A stretch of 33,009 nt of DNA from an uncultured Muribaculaceae bacterium. GTDB taxonomy: Bacteria > Bacteroidota > Bacteroidia > Bacteroidales > Muribaculaceae. Below are positions 7,861 through 16,115 of this stretch, piece after piece. The notes beneath the pieces were generated by a model that was given only the letters and a program-made list of their open reading frames with translations, was not told the origin of the DNA and ran no database searches. The position numbers were made by a program, and so were the translations under genes. The stretch is from NCBI GenBank assembly GCA_934590135.1, contig CAKTOT010000015.1, positions 1 to 33,009 on the forward strand, in the 5' to 3' direction. The number at the start of each line of letters is the position of its first letter. Position 1 is the stretch's first letter.

Positions 7861-7957
7861 CCGAGTTTTCGGCAACTCGGAACGCAGACATTCCACAGCG
7901 GCAAGCCGCATAATAAGGCGCGGACTTGTCATGGCACTTACACCGAGACAAGTCCGC
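7861..7957. other. Cluster of three further hairpins
   Basis: Three perfect inverted repeats follow each other: CCGAGTT/AACTCGG (7861-7867 and 7874-7880), GCGGC/GCCGC (7898-7902 and 7905-7909) and GCGGACTTGTC/GACAAGTCCGC (7920-7930 and 7947-7957, loop 16). None has a clean T tract. They lie downstream of the tiny minus-strand ORF at 7988-8068, so they would form its structured 3' untranslated region, or belong to a second RNA. Confidence 0.6.
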
Positions 7958-7987
7958 TACATCGGCACAGCCTTCGCTTACTAAGCC

Positions 7988-8068
7988 TCAGCTGTTAGTC
8001 CTTTTGTCATAGGCATCCTTGACCCATGGGACAAAACATGCCAATACGATAAGCCATCCTAATTCCAT
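7988..8068 (-). CDS. Tiny membrane peptide, 26 residues
   Basis: An ATG at 8068 opens a 26-codon frame that stops at a TGA (7988-7990). The peptide begins MELGWLIVLACFVPW, a hydrophobic segment long enough for one short transmembrane helix. A charged end follows (KDAYDKRTN), giving a plausible single-pass topology. The gene lies 73 bases downstream of the nitroreductase stop on the same strand, so it may be read from that transcript. A weak -7-like box (CACCTTTG, 8073-8080) close to the ATG would instead imply an almost leaderless message. The composition looks protein-like, with Trp, Cys and Tyr in a sensible pattern. I do not recognise the family. Coding status rests on composition and position alone. 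Confidence 0.45.
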   Translation of the reverse strand: MELGWLIVLACFVPWVKDAYDKRTNS

Positions 8069-8141
8069 AGTACAAAGGTGTTTTTTATAAGGCAATTTAG
8101 ATATGAAATATATAAGTATTCGAAAAATCTATTCTACAGTA

Positions 8142-8735
8142 TCAGCGACGAATTATTGCATCCTCACGATATTTATTCTTGGGATTTACCGGTGCGGCCG
8201 GATAGCCCACAGGGATGATGCACAGCGGGACATACCGTTCATCAAGGCCCAAAATCGTGCGTGCAGTCCGTGTTCTTTCCATATCCGGATACAAACCGCA
8301 CCACACCGCTCCAAGTCCGCACGCATGGGCGGCCAAAAGCAGATTCTCGGTAGCTGCGCTGCAGTCCTGCACCCAGAATTCGGGTTGCTGTTTGAGCATA
8401 CGTGTGCTATCACCGCATACGACGATAGCGACAGAGGCGCCGGTCAACTTGTTTCCGGCATTGGGCAGCGCCTTGGCGAGTGTCGCACGAAGCGCCGTAT
8501 CGCGCACAACCACAAAGGCCCAAGGCTGACGATTGACAGCCGTAGGAGCGCACATAGCGGCACGCAGGAGCGTATCTACGGTCGCATCCGAGACCTCGAC
8601 CGACGTATACTGACGTACACTGGCACGTGTGGATATGCAATTCAATACTGCTTCGGTGTCAGATGTCGGAGTTCCGGCATAAACCAAAGGCAAAAATGCC
8701 AGGGCGCATATAAGTGTTAGAAATTGACGTATCAT
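8142..8735 (-). CDS. Exported nitroreductase family protein
   Basis: This is a 197-residue FMN-dependent nitroreductase-fold protein. A signal peptide (MIRQFLTLICALAFLPLVYA, probable cleavage after Ala20) precedes the fold, which is less common than the cytosolic form and points to the periplasm. The family motifs TRASVRQY (36-43) and CAPTAVNRQPWAF (62-74) match the FMN phosphate-binding and dimer regions, and GLGAVWCGLYP is the typical central block. The substrate cannot be deduced. Its ATG overlaps the TGA of the GH57 gene by four bases, so translation is probably coupled and it is the distal gene of the glycogen operon. Confidence 0.88.
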   Translation of the reverse strand: MIRQFLTLICALAFLPLVYAGTPTSDTEAVLNCISTRASVRQYTSVEVSDATVDTLLRAAMCAPTAVNRQPWAFVVVRDTALRATLAKALPNAGNKLTGASVAIVVCGDSTRMLKQQPEFWVQDCSAATENLLLAAHACGLGAVWCGLYPDMERTRTARTILGLDERYVPLCIIPVGYPAAPVNPKNKYREDAIIRR

Positions 8736-10186
8736 TTTTTTGCTTTATTATTGGGAGATTTCTTCACTGTCTTCGATGTTTTTGAGGTTGCCTTGTCGGC
8801 TTTGCCTCCTTCGGACGACTTTTGGACGCCACCTTCGTTGGCGGCTGACAACTTGTCGGGTTCGCGCAGGGCGTGCTCCTCGTTGAAGTGCTCGATATTT
8901 TTGCGCATAGAGGCCACTTCCTTATTGAGCATTTCTATTTCGCGCTCTTGATTACGAATCGTGGTGAGTAGCGAGTTCAGTTCCTCATTATCCACGGTCA
9001 TAGGATACTGCTCCTCGACACGTACGATGAAGTCGGCAAGGACATTCATGTAGTTGGTAAATGCCGCAAACGGGGTCTCGTAAGGCGAGAACAGCGAGTG
9101 TACGGCGCCGTCGGCGAGGTGCTTTGTAGACATATAATAGAAGTGGTCGCTGGCCTGCAGATATATCCAGTCCTGCTTAAGGCGACGATCGTTGCACAAG
9201 CGAACACGCTCGGCCACGGAGTATAACTTGCGGAAGGCTTCGTTCTGCAATTCGTTGCCAAGCCATGCGGAGGTGTCGCGTGCCTCATCGGCGTCACTGA
9301 TAGGATGGACAATTGTCACGGGTGCTACGGCCTTGATCTTGCGCACAATCTCGGAAGGCGTGGCAAAAGTGACACCTCTTTCGGCGGCAAAGCGCGGCAA
9401 GGCTTTAAGGAAGTCGAAGATTCCGCTGTCGCCGCTTTGCAGGCCGCCAAAGGTATCAAGATTCATGCACAAGTTGACAATAGGCTCTTCTTCGGGAGTG
9501 GCAGCCACCCAATCGATATACTTGTCCGCAGTCAGCGGATATGCATCCCATGAGGTATCCGTAAATCGGAAGCATATATCGTCCGAAAGTTTGGCATTAC
9601 GCATCAGCACCTTAAGCTTCGGCGCCGTTTCGGCGCTGTACACGTAGTTGGGCGAACGCCAGCCCAAGATGTGCTTAGCTCCCTCGGTGATAACACCCTT
9701 GAAGCCCATAGCAGCTACCTGCGGAGCGATGTCATCGCTGTACAGGAATTCGGTGTTGCGCATAACCATCGGGCGTTGTCCGAAGAGTTCCTCTATACGG
9801 TCGCATTGAGCTTTCACCTGCTCGGCAAATTCTTCGTGATCGGTCAATGACGCCAGCGAATGAGCATAGGGCTGAGCCAGAAATTCGACACGGCCGGTAT
9901 CTGCCAGTCGGCGTAGGGCGTCTATCATCTCAGGCACATACTGCTCGAATTGCTCGATGGCGATACCGCTTATGGCTATGGAGCACTTGAATGGGTTGTT
10001 CTTGTCCTCCATCATTTCCAAAAGCACACGTGCTGCCGGAAGGTAGCTGCGATTGGCCAGTCCGGTAATTATGTCGTCATTGAGGAAGTCATCATAATAG
10101 TAATGATCGTTGCCTATGTCAAAAAAGCGGTAGCGCTTGAGGCGCATAGGCTGATGGATTTCGAAATTCAGCGAAATTGCTTTCAT
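8732..10186 (-). CDS. Glycoside hydrolase family 57 protein (alpha-amylase/glucanotransferase-like)
   Basis: This is a 484-residue GH57 protein with no signal peptide, so it should act on cytoplasmic glycogen or maltodextrin. FEIHQP at residues 8-13 is conserved region 1, AQPYAHSL lies near 110, and RNTEFLYSDD near 145 carries the expected nucleophile Glu. The later block reads MNLDTFG near 240. In the Bacteroides homologues I remember it is MDYETFG, so the usual Asp and Glu are Asn and Asp here, which could alter catalysis. Residues about 400-440 form a coiled coil, and the end is a disordered Lys/Ser-rich tail (KTSKTVKKSPNNKAKK). It lies 67 bases after the glycosyltransferase gene and overlaps the nitroreductase by four bases. 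Confidence 0.9.
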   Translation of the reverse strand: MKAISLNFEIHQPMRLKRYRFFDIGNDHYYYDDFLNDDIITGLANRSYLPAARVLLEMMEDKNNPFKCSIAISGIAIEQFEQYVPEMIDALRRLADTGRVEFLAQPYAHSLASLTDHEEFAEQVKAQCDRIEELFGQRPMVMRNTEFLYSDDIAPQVAAMGFKGVITEGAKHILGWRSPNYVYSAETAPKLKVLMRNAKLSDDICFRFTDTSWDAYPLTADKYIDWVAATPEEEPIVNLCMNLDTFGGLQSGDSGIFDFLKALPRFAAERGVTFATPSEIVRKIKAVAPVTIVHPISDADEARDTSAWLGNELQNEAFRKLYSVAERVRLCNDRRLKQDWIYLQASDHFYYMSTKHLADGAVHSLFSPYETPFAAFTNYMNVLADFIVRVEEQYPMTVDNEELNSLLTTIRNQEREIEMLNKEVASMRKNIEHFNEEHALREPDKLSAANEGGVQKSSEGGKADKATSKTSKTVKKSPNNKAKK

Positions 10187-10253
10187 AATATGTATGGTGT
10201 GACGCTGTGGTCCGGTTATTATATCTTGTGAATGTATGGTGTCCTGAGCGGGG

Positions 10254-11513
10254 CTACCACCCGAGAACTTTGTGGTAAATATCTATCACTTTGCGCCCGG
10301 CTTTGTCCCAAGTGATTTGGGACACTTCCTTGATGCCTTGGTCGCGCAGAAATGCGTGCATCGACGGATACGAGACTATGGCATTGATGGCATCGGCCAT
10401 GGCATCTATATCCCAATAATCGGTTTTGATGACGTTGTGCAGGATTTCGGCACAGCCGCTCTGCTTGGAGATGATGGACGGAACGCCCATTTGCATAGCT
10501 TCCAAGGGAGAGATGCCGAAAGGCTCGGATACGGAGGGCATAATGTACACATCCGAGGCGCTTAACATCTCATACACCTGACGGCCCTTTTGGAATCCCG
10601 GGAAATGGAAGCGATCGGCGATGCCGCGACGTGCCGCCAATTCGATCATCGCATCCATCATATCGCCGCTGCCGGCCATGACAAAGCGGACGTTGTGATT
10701 GTTCTTGAGCACCTTGACGGCAGCCTCGACAAAATACTCCGGCCCTTTTTGCATCGTAATACGACCTAAGAAGGTCACGATTTTCTCTTTGGGACGCGGA
10801 GCTTTAATCTCCAAAATTTCCTTATCCAGAGGTATGACGGCGTTGTGTACAGTGGTCACCTTGGCCGGGTCTATACCATATTTATCTATGACGGTGTTGC
10901 GCGTAAGATTGCTCACGGTGATGATATGGTCGGCATGCAGCATACCATCACGCTCGATATTGAACACGGTAGGGTTGACGTTGCCGCGACTGCGGTCATA
11001 GTCCGTAGCATGCACATGTATCACCAAAGGCTTGCCGGTCACCTGTTTGGCATGTATGCCGGCCGGATAAGTCAGCCAGTCATGGCTGTGGATGATATCA
11101 AAATCAAGGGTGCGTGCTATCACTCCCGCCGTTATCGAGTAGTTGTTGATTTCTTCGAGAAGGTTGTCGGGATAGCGGCCCGAGAATTCGATGCAGCCCA
11201 AATCGTTGGTGCGCATATAGTTGAAATCTGCATAGATGTTGTCACGCAGGCGAAAGTACAGATCGGGGTCCATCAGTCGCCCTATGCGCCCTTCCACATA
11301 CTCGCGCGAGGTCTCTCGCCATGCCACGGGCACCTGCGAGGCTCCTATGATGTGCGCAAACGAACGGTCTTCGTCGCCCCACGGCTTGGGTATCACAAAA
11401 GTGATGTCCATATCGCCGCAGGAAGCCATACCACGCGTTAGTCCGTAGCTGGCCGTACCCAAGCCGCCAAGGATGTGCGGGGGAAATTCCCATCCGAACA
11501 TTAAGGCTCTCAT
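10254..11513 (-). CDS. Glycosyltransferase, glycogen synthase-like (GT4/GT5 fold)
   Basis: This is a 419-residue GT-B glycosyltransferase. The N-terminal nucleotide-sugar domain starts with MFGWEFPPHILGGLGTASYG, equivalent to the KxGGL loop of glycogen synthases. DIIHSHDWLTYPAG is the typical acceptor-side block. The C-terminal domain contains FLGRITMQKGPEYF and the sugar-nucleotide motif EPFGISPLEAMQMG with its E-x7-E arrangement. It is shorter than E. coli GlgA (477) but like the Bacteroidota enzymes encoded next to debranching enzyme and GH57. It is therefore probably the glucan-elongating enzyme of glycogen synthesis. It lies 61 bases after the debranching-enzyme gene, in the same operon. 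Confidence 0.88.
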   Translation of the reverse strand: MRALMFGWEFPPHILGGLGTASYGLTRGMASCGDMDITFVIPKPWGDEDRSFAHIIGASQVPVAWRETSREYVEGRIGRLMDPDLYFRLRDNIYADFNYMRTNDLGCIEFSGRYPDNLLEEINNYSITAGVIARTLDFDIIHSHDWLTYPAGIHAKQVTGKPLVIHVHATDYDRSRGNVNPTVFNIERDGMLHADHIITVSNLTRNTVIDKYGIDPAKVTTVHNAVIPLDKEILEIKAPRPKEKIVTFLGRITMQKGPEYFVEAAVKVLKNNHNVRFVMAGSGDMMDAMIELAARRGIADRFHFPGFQKGRQVYEMLSASDVYIMPSVSEPFGISPLEAMQMGVPSIISKQSGCAEILHNVIKTDYWDIDAMADAINAIVSYPSMHAFLRDQGIKEVSQITWDKAGRKVIDIYHKVLGW

Positions 11514-11574
11514 ATATCGGATTTATGGTTTTTATTGGTTCGATGTATCATTATCTATCTCTGTGGCCGAATGT

Positions 11575-13518
11575 TCAAAGGCTCATACGTTTGAGCATAC
11601 GCAGGGTGTGCAACACTTCGCCCACATTGGTGGCGTGCGATATGGCGCCGCGACCGAGGAAGGGCGGATTGGCATCATACATTTGGCTCAATGACCCTAT
11701 GCAGCCCCAGGACATTTCTTCCTCGAAGCCGATAAGCATACGGTCTATATATGACACGCCGCTCATACCAAAGACTTTGAGGTAGGCATTGGCATAGAAA
11801 CCCATCAGCCATGGGCGCGCCGGTCCTTGATGAAGGGTCAATTCGCGCTCGCGTTCGTCGCCGAGATATACCGGACGATAGCCGTAGCTCTTAGGCGATA
11901 GCGTGCGCAGTCCCTTGGATGTCAATAATTCGCGCGTCACGACATCAAGCACGCTCTTACGCTGACGACGGCTCAACGGGCTGTATTCGACGCCGATAGC
12001 TACAGCCATATTCGGGCGTACCGACGGGTCGGCATAACTGCCGTTGACGTAGTCATACATATAGCCCCATTCGTTAAGGAATTTGGCAGGGAAGGTGCTG
12101 TCCATCAGTGCAGCGGCATCGCTCCAACGCTGACGTCTTTCGGCATGAGCATCGTCATCGGGCGTCAAGGCAAGGGCATAACGTAGTGCGTTATACCACA
12201 GCGCATTGAATTCCACGAGGTATCCGGTGCGGGGATTCACCGGGCGGCCGTCTACCACACCGTTCATCCATGATACGGGTGTATCGGCGCCTTCTACGGT
12301 CACCATACCGTCGAGGGCATTGAAATGCAGGTTGGGATGCTTATTGTCAAGGATATAATCGACGATGCGACATACTTCTTCGCCGTAGCGTGCCGTGCAA
12401 TCCTCAGGATAGAGCTTGCCATATTGCTGTATCGACCATACGGCCCACAGCGGAATATCGGGCAACGAGATTCCGGCTATGGTATCATCTTCGATACCAT
12501 CGTCCATAAATCGGTTCAGTGCCGACAGAGCCGTCGACATAATTTCGTGGAAGTCTTTCTCGTGATCTATTGCGAGGGTAATGCCGGGCGCTGCCATAAA
12601 GGTGTTTCGCGCCAATACCACGCCCCATGGGTAACCCGAGAGTACATACAGGCCACCGTTGCGACGTATATAGAATTGTTTGGCCGAGTTCTTCAAGCAA
12701 TTGAAGAAGGATGTGCGCGGCGTGCGAAGCGCAATCTCTGAGGTATACATCTTGGCCAGTTGGCGCGGACGAGCCTCGCTGACTCCGGCGCTGAATATGA
12801 TGCTCTCCCCTTTTTTGATTGGTAATTCGAAATATCCGGGCACCCAAAGGTCTTCGGTGTACGGCACCTGACGCTCCATATCCTTTATATACTCGATGTC
12901 GCGATACCAGTCGGGACGATCCACCCATACGGGTTTGTGCGAAAACTGCATATACAACGTCGGGAAACCATCATACAGGCAGGTGGCAATACCATTGTCT
13001 ACCGGCTTTATAGTCTTATTGATAGCATCATTGGCCATCACCAAGGAATTGGAATCGCGGAATGCCAAAAACGGGCGGAATTGCAACGTCGTCGGCGAAT
13101 GTGCCTCTACGAGGGTGTAGCGAATTAGTATACGATTTTCGTCTGTGATGAAAATCTTTTCTTTGGTGAGAATGACTCCGCCTACGCGATAAGTGGTACG
13201 CGGAACGCTCTCGCAATCAAATTCGCGTATGTATTTATGCCCGTTGGGACTGTACACGCCGCCTTTGTAGCGGTGAATACCCAGATTGAAAGGCGCACCA
13301 TGCTGTATCACCGTCTCATCAAGTGACGACAGCAGCACATGCGGCCGATAGCCCATCTCGGGTATGGGTATCACCAGTAGGCCGTGTTGCTTTCGCGTAT
13401 TACAGCCCACAAGCGTAGTGCAGTGGTATGCTCCGGCACGATTGGTGCGAAGCATTTCCTTAGGCAAAGATTGGTCAAGATTTATCAGTAGGTTCTTATC
13501 AAACTTCAGATAACTCAT
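11575..13518 (-). CDS. Glycogen debranching enzyme (GH133, amylo-alpha-1,6-glucosidase)
   Basis: This 647-residue protein matches the bacterial GH133 debranching enzymes, which hydrolyse alpha-1,6 branch points of glycogen. The N-terminal domain has the family pattern RTNRAGAYHCTTLVGCNTRKQHGLLV, given here in part (GAYHCTTLVGCNTRKQHG at about 29-46), and LLSSLDETV. The C-terminal (alpha/alpha)6 catalytic barrel shows GYPWGVVLARNTFMA, NALWYNALRYA and the late HQGPARPWLMG block, which is usually HQGTVWPW in relatives. No signal peptide is present. It is the first gene of a minus-strand set with the glycosyltransferase, GH57 protein and nitroreductase. I see no clean consensus promoter in the upstream 340 bases. 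Confidence 0.93.
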   Translation of the reverse strand: MSYLKFDKNLLINLDQSLPKEMLRTNRAGAYHCTTLVGCNTRKQHGLLVIPIPEMGYRPHVLLSSLDETVIQHGAPFNLGIHRYKGGVYSPNGHKYIREFDCESVPRTTYRVGGVILTKEKIFITDENRILIRYTLVEAHSPTTLQFRPFLAFRDSNSLVMANDAINKTIKPVDNGIATCLYDGFPTLYMQFSHKPVWVDRPDWYRDIEYIKDMERQVPYTEDLWVPGYFELPIKKGESIIFSAGVSEARPRQLAKMYTSEIALRTPRTSFFNCLKNSAKQFYIRRNGGLYVLSGYPWGVVLARNTFMAAPGITLAIDHEKDFHEIMSTALSALNRFMDDGIEDDTIAGISLPDIPLWAVWSIQQYGKLYPEDCTARYGEEVCRIVDYILDNKHPNLHFNALDGMVTVEGADTPVSWMNGVVDGRPVNPRTGYLVEFNALWYNALRYALALTPDDDAHAERRQRWSDAAALMDSTFPAKFLNEWGYMYDYVNGSYADPSVRPNMAVAIGVEYSPLSRRQRKSVLDVVTRELLTSKGLRTLSPKSYGYRPVYLGDERERELTLHQGPARPWLMGFYANAYLKVFGMSGVSYIDRMLIGFEEEMSWGCIGSLSQMYDANPPFLGRGAISHATNVGEVLHTLRMLKRMSL

Positions 13519-13860
13519 TTTAAGGTGCTTAGGATAATATTACATCTAAATTTAGGCGTTATGCGGGTCAGACCGCACCCACCTCGCGCCTATGCGCATA
13601 AAGTGTGCCACGAATTTACGCAATTTTTCCGACATATACACGCCGACACACCAATTTCTTTTTCGAGAAAATCCAAACGACATTCAGCCGTTCGACCTAA
13701 CGACGTTCAGCCTTAGAGAGAGCACGTCGGCGGTATATGCCGATGCCACCATTGTCGGCAGCCGATTGTCTTTCGGCAGCTTCATACGCTGTCTATATCC
13801 GGGGCGGTCTTCGCGCCTATCGTCGAGACGCCTTATATAATACCGTCTATATGATTACTC
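13519..13860. other. Intergenic region upstream of the glycogen operon
   Basis: No convincing gene is seen in these 342 bases. A near-match -7 box on the minus strand, TAAATTCG (13611-13618), lacks a TTG at the right distance. A 14-base direct repeat (AACGAC-R-TTCAGCC at 13676-13689 and 13699-13712, one mismatch, offset 23 bases) could be a regulator site about 160-190 bases upstream of the debranching gene. This role is speculative. Confidence 0.4.
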
Positions 13861-14223
13861 CTATTTACGAGACGCTTTTCGGATGGCGACAGGCACCATA
13901 ATGGACACGTACAACTGGAGCACGGCACCGGCAAGCACAAATACCAGCCAGTCTCGCGGATCTACCGAATAGAACATAAAGAATGCGGCAGCACATTGAA
14001 ACAGGGCACTCCATCGCTGGATGACATACAAGCGACGCACACGGAATATGTCTCCCGTGTATTTATCCAGGATACGACCGACCAGCAGCATAACGGCGCC
14101 CACACTGAATACATAGCGATAGATAGTACTTCCGGGACCCGCAATCAAGGGCATAAGTACCCCTACGGCAATAATAATCAACGCTGTACCGGAGAGGATA
14201 TTTGCTATTTTCTGTCTTTTCAT
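13861..14223 (-). CDS. Conserved small integral membrane protein
   Basis: This is a 120-residue protein with four predicted membrane helices at about 7-28, 36-50, 68-85 and 90-110, separated by short Arg-rich loops (DIFRVRRLYVIQRW). I do not recognise a functional family, and there are no Cys or His motifs. The positive loops suggest an inner-membrane protein. It has its own full-consensus promoter at 14292-14322, with a leader of about 60 bases, and it follows the DivIC-like gene in the same direction with a 124-base gap. A role in envelope or division is only suggested by that neighbour. Confidence 0.75.
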   Translation of the reverse strand: MKRQKIANILSGTALIIIAVGVLMPLIAGPGSTIYRYVFSVGAVMLLVGRILDKYTGDIFRVRRLYVIQRWSALFQCAAAFFMFYSVDPRDWLVFVLAGAVLQLYVSIMVPVAIRKASRK

Positions 14224-14291
14224 TATTTCGATATATTAGTATTGTTTTCGCATTGTCATCTGAGGTTACCGTTAGTCTATCGAGACTCGCT

Positions 14292-14322
14292 CAAACATAC
14301 AGGCGCTACACCGAGCATACAA
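14292..14322 (-). promoter_or_regulatory. Promoter for the small membrane protein gene
   Basis: On the minus strand TTG (14320-14322), 20 bases, then TATGTTTG (14292-14299) fit the Bacteroidota consensus. The expected transcript start is near 14285. Confidence 0.65.
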
Positions 14323-14347
14323 TCTCATCGAAGCCACCATCCTCGTT

Positions 14348-14644
14348 TCACTCAAATACATAGACATCTTCGTTGGGCAGGCTCATATCATATTGTTCGC
14401 GGACTATGCGTTCGATGGTAGGTCCATCGCCGCAGTCCAAACGATGATTTAGCTCTTTGTACTTCTCCAAGGTGTCATTGTACCGCGCTATTTCTATTTT
14501 AAGGCTGTCTATGACAGTCTGATTGTGATATATACGTGTCACCGAGTTTTCTTGAATGAAAGCTATGTATATTAAGACGCCTACTATCAGTATCGCTGAT
14601 ACGGACAGAAAACGTCGACACCAGTCTATGGCCTTATTGCTCAT
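14348..14644 (-). CDS. Septum formation initiator family protein (DivIC/FtsB-like)
   Basis: This is a 98-residue bitopic protein starting MSNKAIDW. One membrane helix lies at about 12-30 (FLSVSAILIVGVLIYIAF), followed by a coiled coil (residues about 38-73, SLKIEIARYNDTLEKYKELN). A conserved end, ERIVREQYDMSLPNEDVYVFE, is given here in part (EQYDMSLPNEDVYVF) and matches the family pattern in which a short helix is followed by P-x-E. Such proteins act with FtsL and FtsQ in the divisome. An upstream in-frame GTG would add 13 residues, but the ATG at 14644 fits family length better. It starts 57 bases after the U32 gene on the same strand. Confidence 0.88.
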   Translation of the reverse strand: MSNKAIDWCRRFLSVSAILIVGVLIYIAFIQENSVTRIYHNQTVIDSLKIEIARYNDTLEKYKELNHRLDCGDGPTIERIVREQYDMSLPNEDVYVFE

Positions 14645-14700
14645 TGTATTGACTTTATGGAGTGAGTATAGCGTGTATAGCACGTATCGACTGTATAGCG

Positions 14701-16008
14701 TCAGAAACGCGGATGCCGCGGGTTGTCTTTGTCTACTTGTTCCCAGAGATACAGACGATCGCCGGGGCGAACTTTGGCCGGAACGGCTATGGCGAAGTCG
14801 TGGCCTCGCCCTATGGTTTCTACCGGTTCTCCGTCGTCCCCGTGTATTTCGTGCACGGTGCTGATAAGTGCACCGGTAGTAGGTCCGGTGATAACCACTT
14901 CGTCACCCAAGCGTAGTATTCCGGCTTCCATCTTGAATTCGGCAACACCGAGACGAGGAAAATAGCGCGTAGCACGTGCGGCATACACTTTCTTGCGCGT
15001 AGCCGATGATCCGTAATGCGAGGACCACTCACCTAAGCGACGCCCCAAGTAATAGCCGTCCCAAAAACCGCGATTGAAGATGTGGCCGAGACGCTCATCC
15101 CATTGCGCGATAAGACTGTCGTCATAAGTGCCCTCACATATAGCGCGTAGCGCTGCATCATAGCAGGATACGGCCTCGCGTACATACTCGGGGCCGCGAG
15201 CGCGCCCTTCAATTTTGAAAACGCGTACGCCGGCATCCACCATTTTGTTCAAAAAGTGTATGGTCTTAAGGTCTTTGGGCGACATCAGATATTTGCCATC
15301 GACCGTAATCTGTTGGCCGGTATCGCGGTCGGTCAAATCGTAGGCACGGCGGCATATCTGGGTGCACGAGCCACGATTGGCACTACTGTCCATCTGATGT
15401 AAGCTCATATAACATTTTCCGGAAACGGCCATACATAATGCGCCGTGGCAAAACATCTCGATTTTCACTTGCTCGCCATGAGGACCGCGCAAGTCTTCTT
15501 GCTCAATTTGTCTGTATATGGCATATACCTGATCAAGATTAAGCTCGCGCGCCAGTACAACGGTATCGGCCCATTGGGCATAAAAACGCAGTGCTCTAAA
15601 GTTGGTGACATTACACTGAGTGGATATATGCACTTCCAGCCCAAGGTCGCGCGCCATCTGTATGGCGGCTATATCACTGGCAATGACAGCACTGACCCCA
15701 CATTCTTTGGCCTTGTGTAATATCTCGGCTGCGGCGTCCATATCTTCGTCGTACAGCACTGTATTCAGCGTCAAATACACTTTGACATGTGCTTGACTAC
15801 ACGTGTCGGTTATGACACGAAGGTCTTCGGTGGTAAAGTTGACACTCGAGCGGGCTCGCATATTCAGCGTGCCCAGCCCAAGATATACGGCATCGGCGCC
15901 GGCATCTATGGCGGCATACAACGACTCGTAAGACCCTACGGGAGCCATCAGTTCGAAGTCGCTGCGCTTATATCGTTGTTGTATTGTATCCATATCGTGC
16001 ATCGTCAT
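14701..16008 (-). CDS. U32 family peptidase-like protein (tRNA hydroxylation TrhP/RlhA type)
   Basis: This 435-residue protein has the U32 fold. FELMAPVGSYESLYAAIDAGADAVYLG opens the barrel (partly quoted: LMAPVGSYESLYAAIDAGA at about 20-38). The family signature EMFCHGALCMAVSGKC at about residue 184-199 is followed by further cysteines in SCTQICRRAY. These Cys residues probably ligate an Fe-S cluster. Members of the family, although named peptidases, are now linked to prephenate-dependent hydroxylation of tRNA (TrhP) or 23S rRNA (RlhA). The C-terminal beta-barrel domain (LGVAEFKMEAGIL through RPGDRLYLW) is present, as in TrhP. It follows secG by 107 bases on the same strand. RNA modification is inferred from the family. 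Confidence 0.88.
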   Translation of the reverse strand: MTMHDMDTIQQRYKRSDFELMAPVGSYESLYAAIDAGADAVYLGLGTLNMRARSSVNFTTEDLRVITDTCSQAHVKVYLTLNTVLYDEDMDAAAEILHKAKECGVSAVIASDIAAIQMARDLGLEVHISTQCNVTNFRALRFYAQWADTVVLARELNLDQVYAIYRQIEQEDLRGPHGEQVKIEMFCHGALCMAVSGKCYMSLHQMDSSANRGSCTQICRRAYDLTDRDTGQQITVDGKYLMSPKDLKTIHFLNKMVDAGVRVFKIEGRARGPEYVREAVSCYDAALRAICEGTYDDSLIAQWDERLGHIFNRGFWDGYYLGRRLGEWSSHYGSSATRKKVYAARATRYFPRLGVAEFKMEAGILRLGDEVVITGPTTGALISTVHEIHGDDGEPVETIGRGHDFAIAVPAKVRPGDRLYLWEQVDKDNPRHPRF

Positions 16009-16019
16009 AAAATGCCATT

Positions 16020-16052
16020 AGGCCAATAGAGCCGTCCGGGACCTATTGGCCT
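16020..16052. repeat. Perfect 10-bp inverted repeat between secG and the U32 gene
   Basis: AGGCCAATAG (16020-16029) and CTATTGGCCT (16043-16052) are perfect complements separated by 13 bases. The repeat lies 11 bases upstream of the U32 start and 63 bases after the secG stop, so it may be a weak terminator, attenuator or operator. No T tract follows. Confidence 0.6.
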
Positions 16053-16115
16053 GTAAGGCCCATCGGGAGCATCATCGCTACCGGTATATCTTAAAAAATG
16101 TGGGTATCTGCGTTT

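Noticed and set aside
7790..7984. Plus-strand frame of 64 codons across the small-RNA terminator
   Set aside because: It would have to be translated through a strong terminator, and it starts with a TTG inside the small RNA.
10190..10242. An 11-base direct repeat (ATGTATGGTGT) between the glycosyltransferase and GH57 genes
   Set aside because: It is short, with copies at 10190-10200 and 10232-10242 and no associated promoter or structure; probably chance in a short gap.
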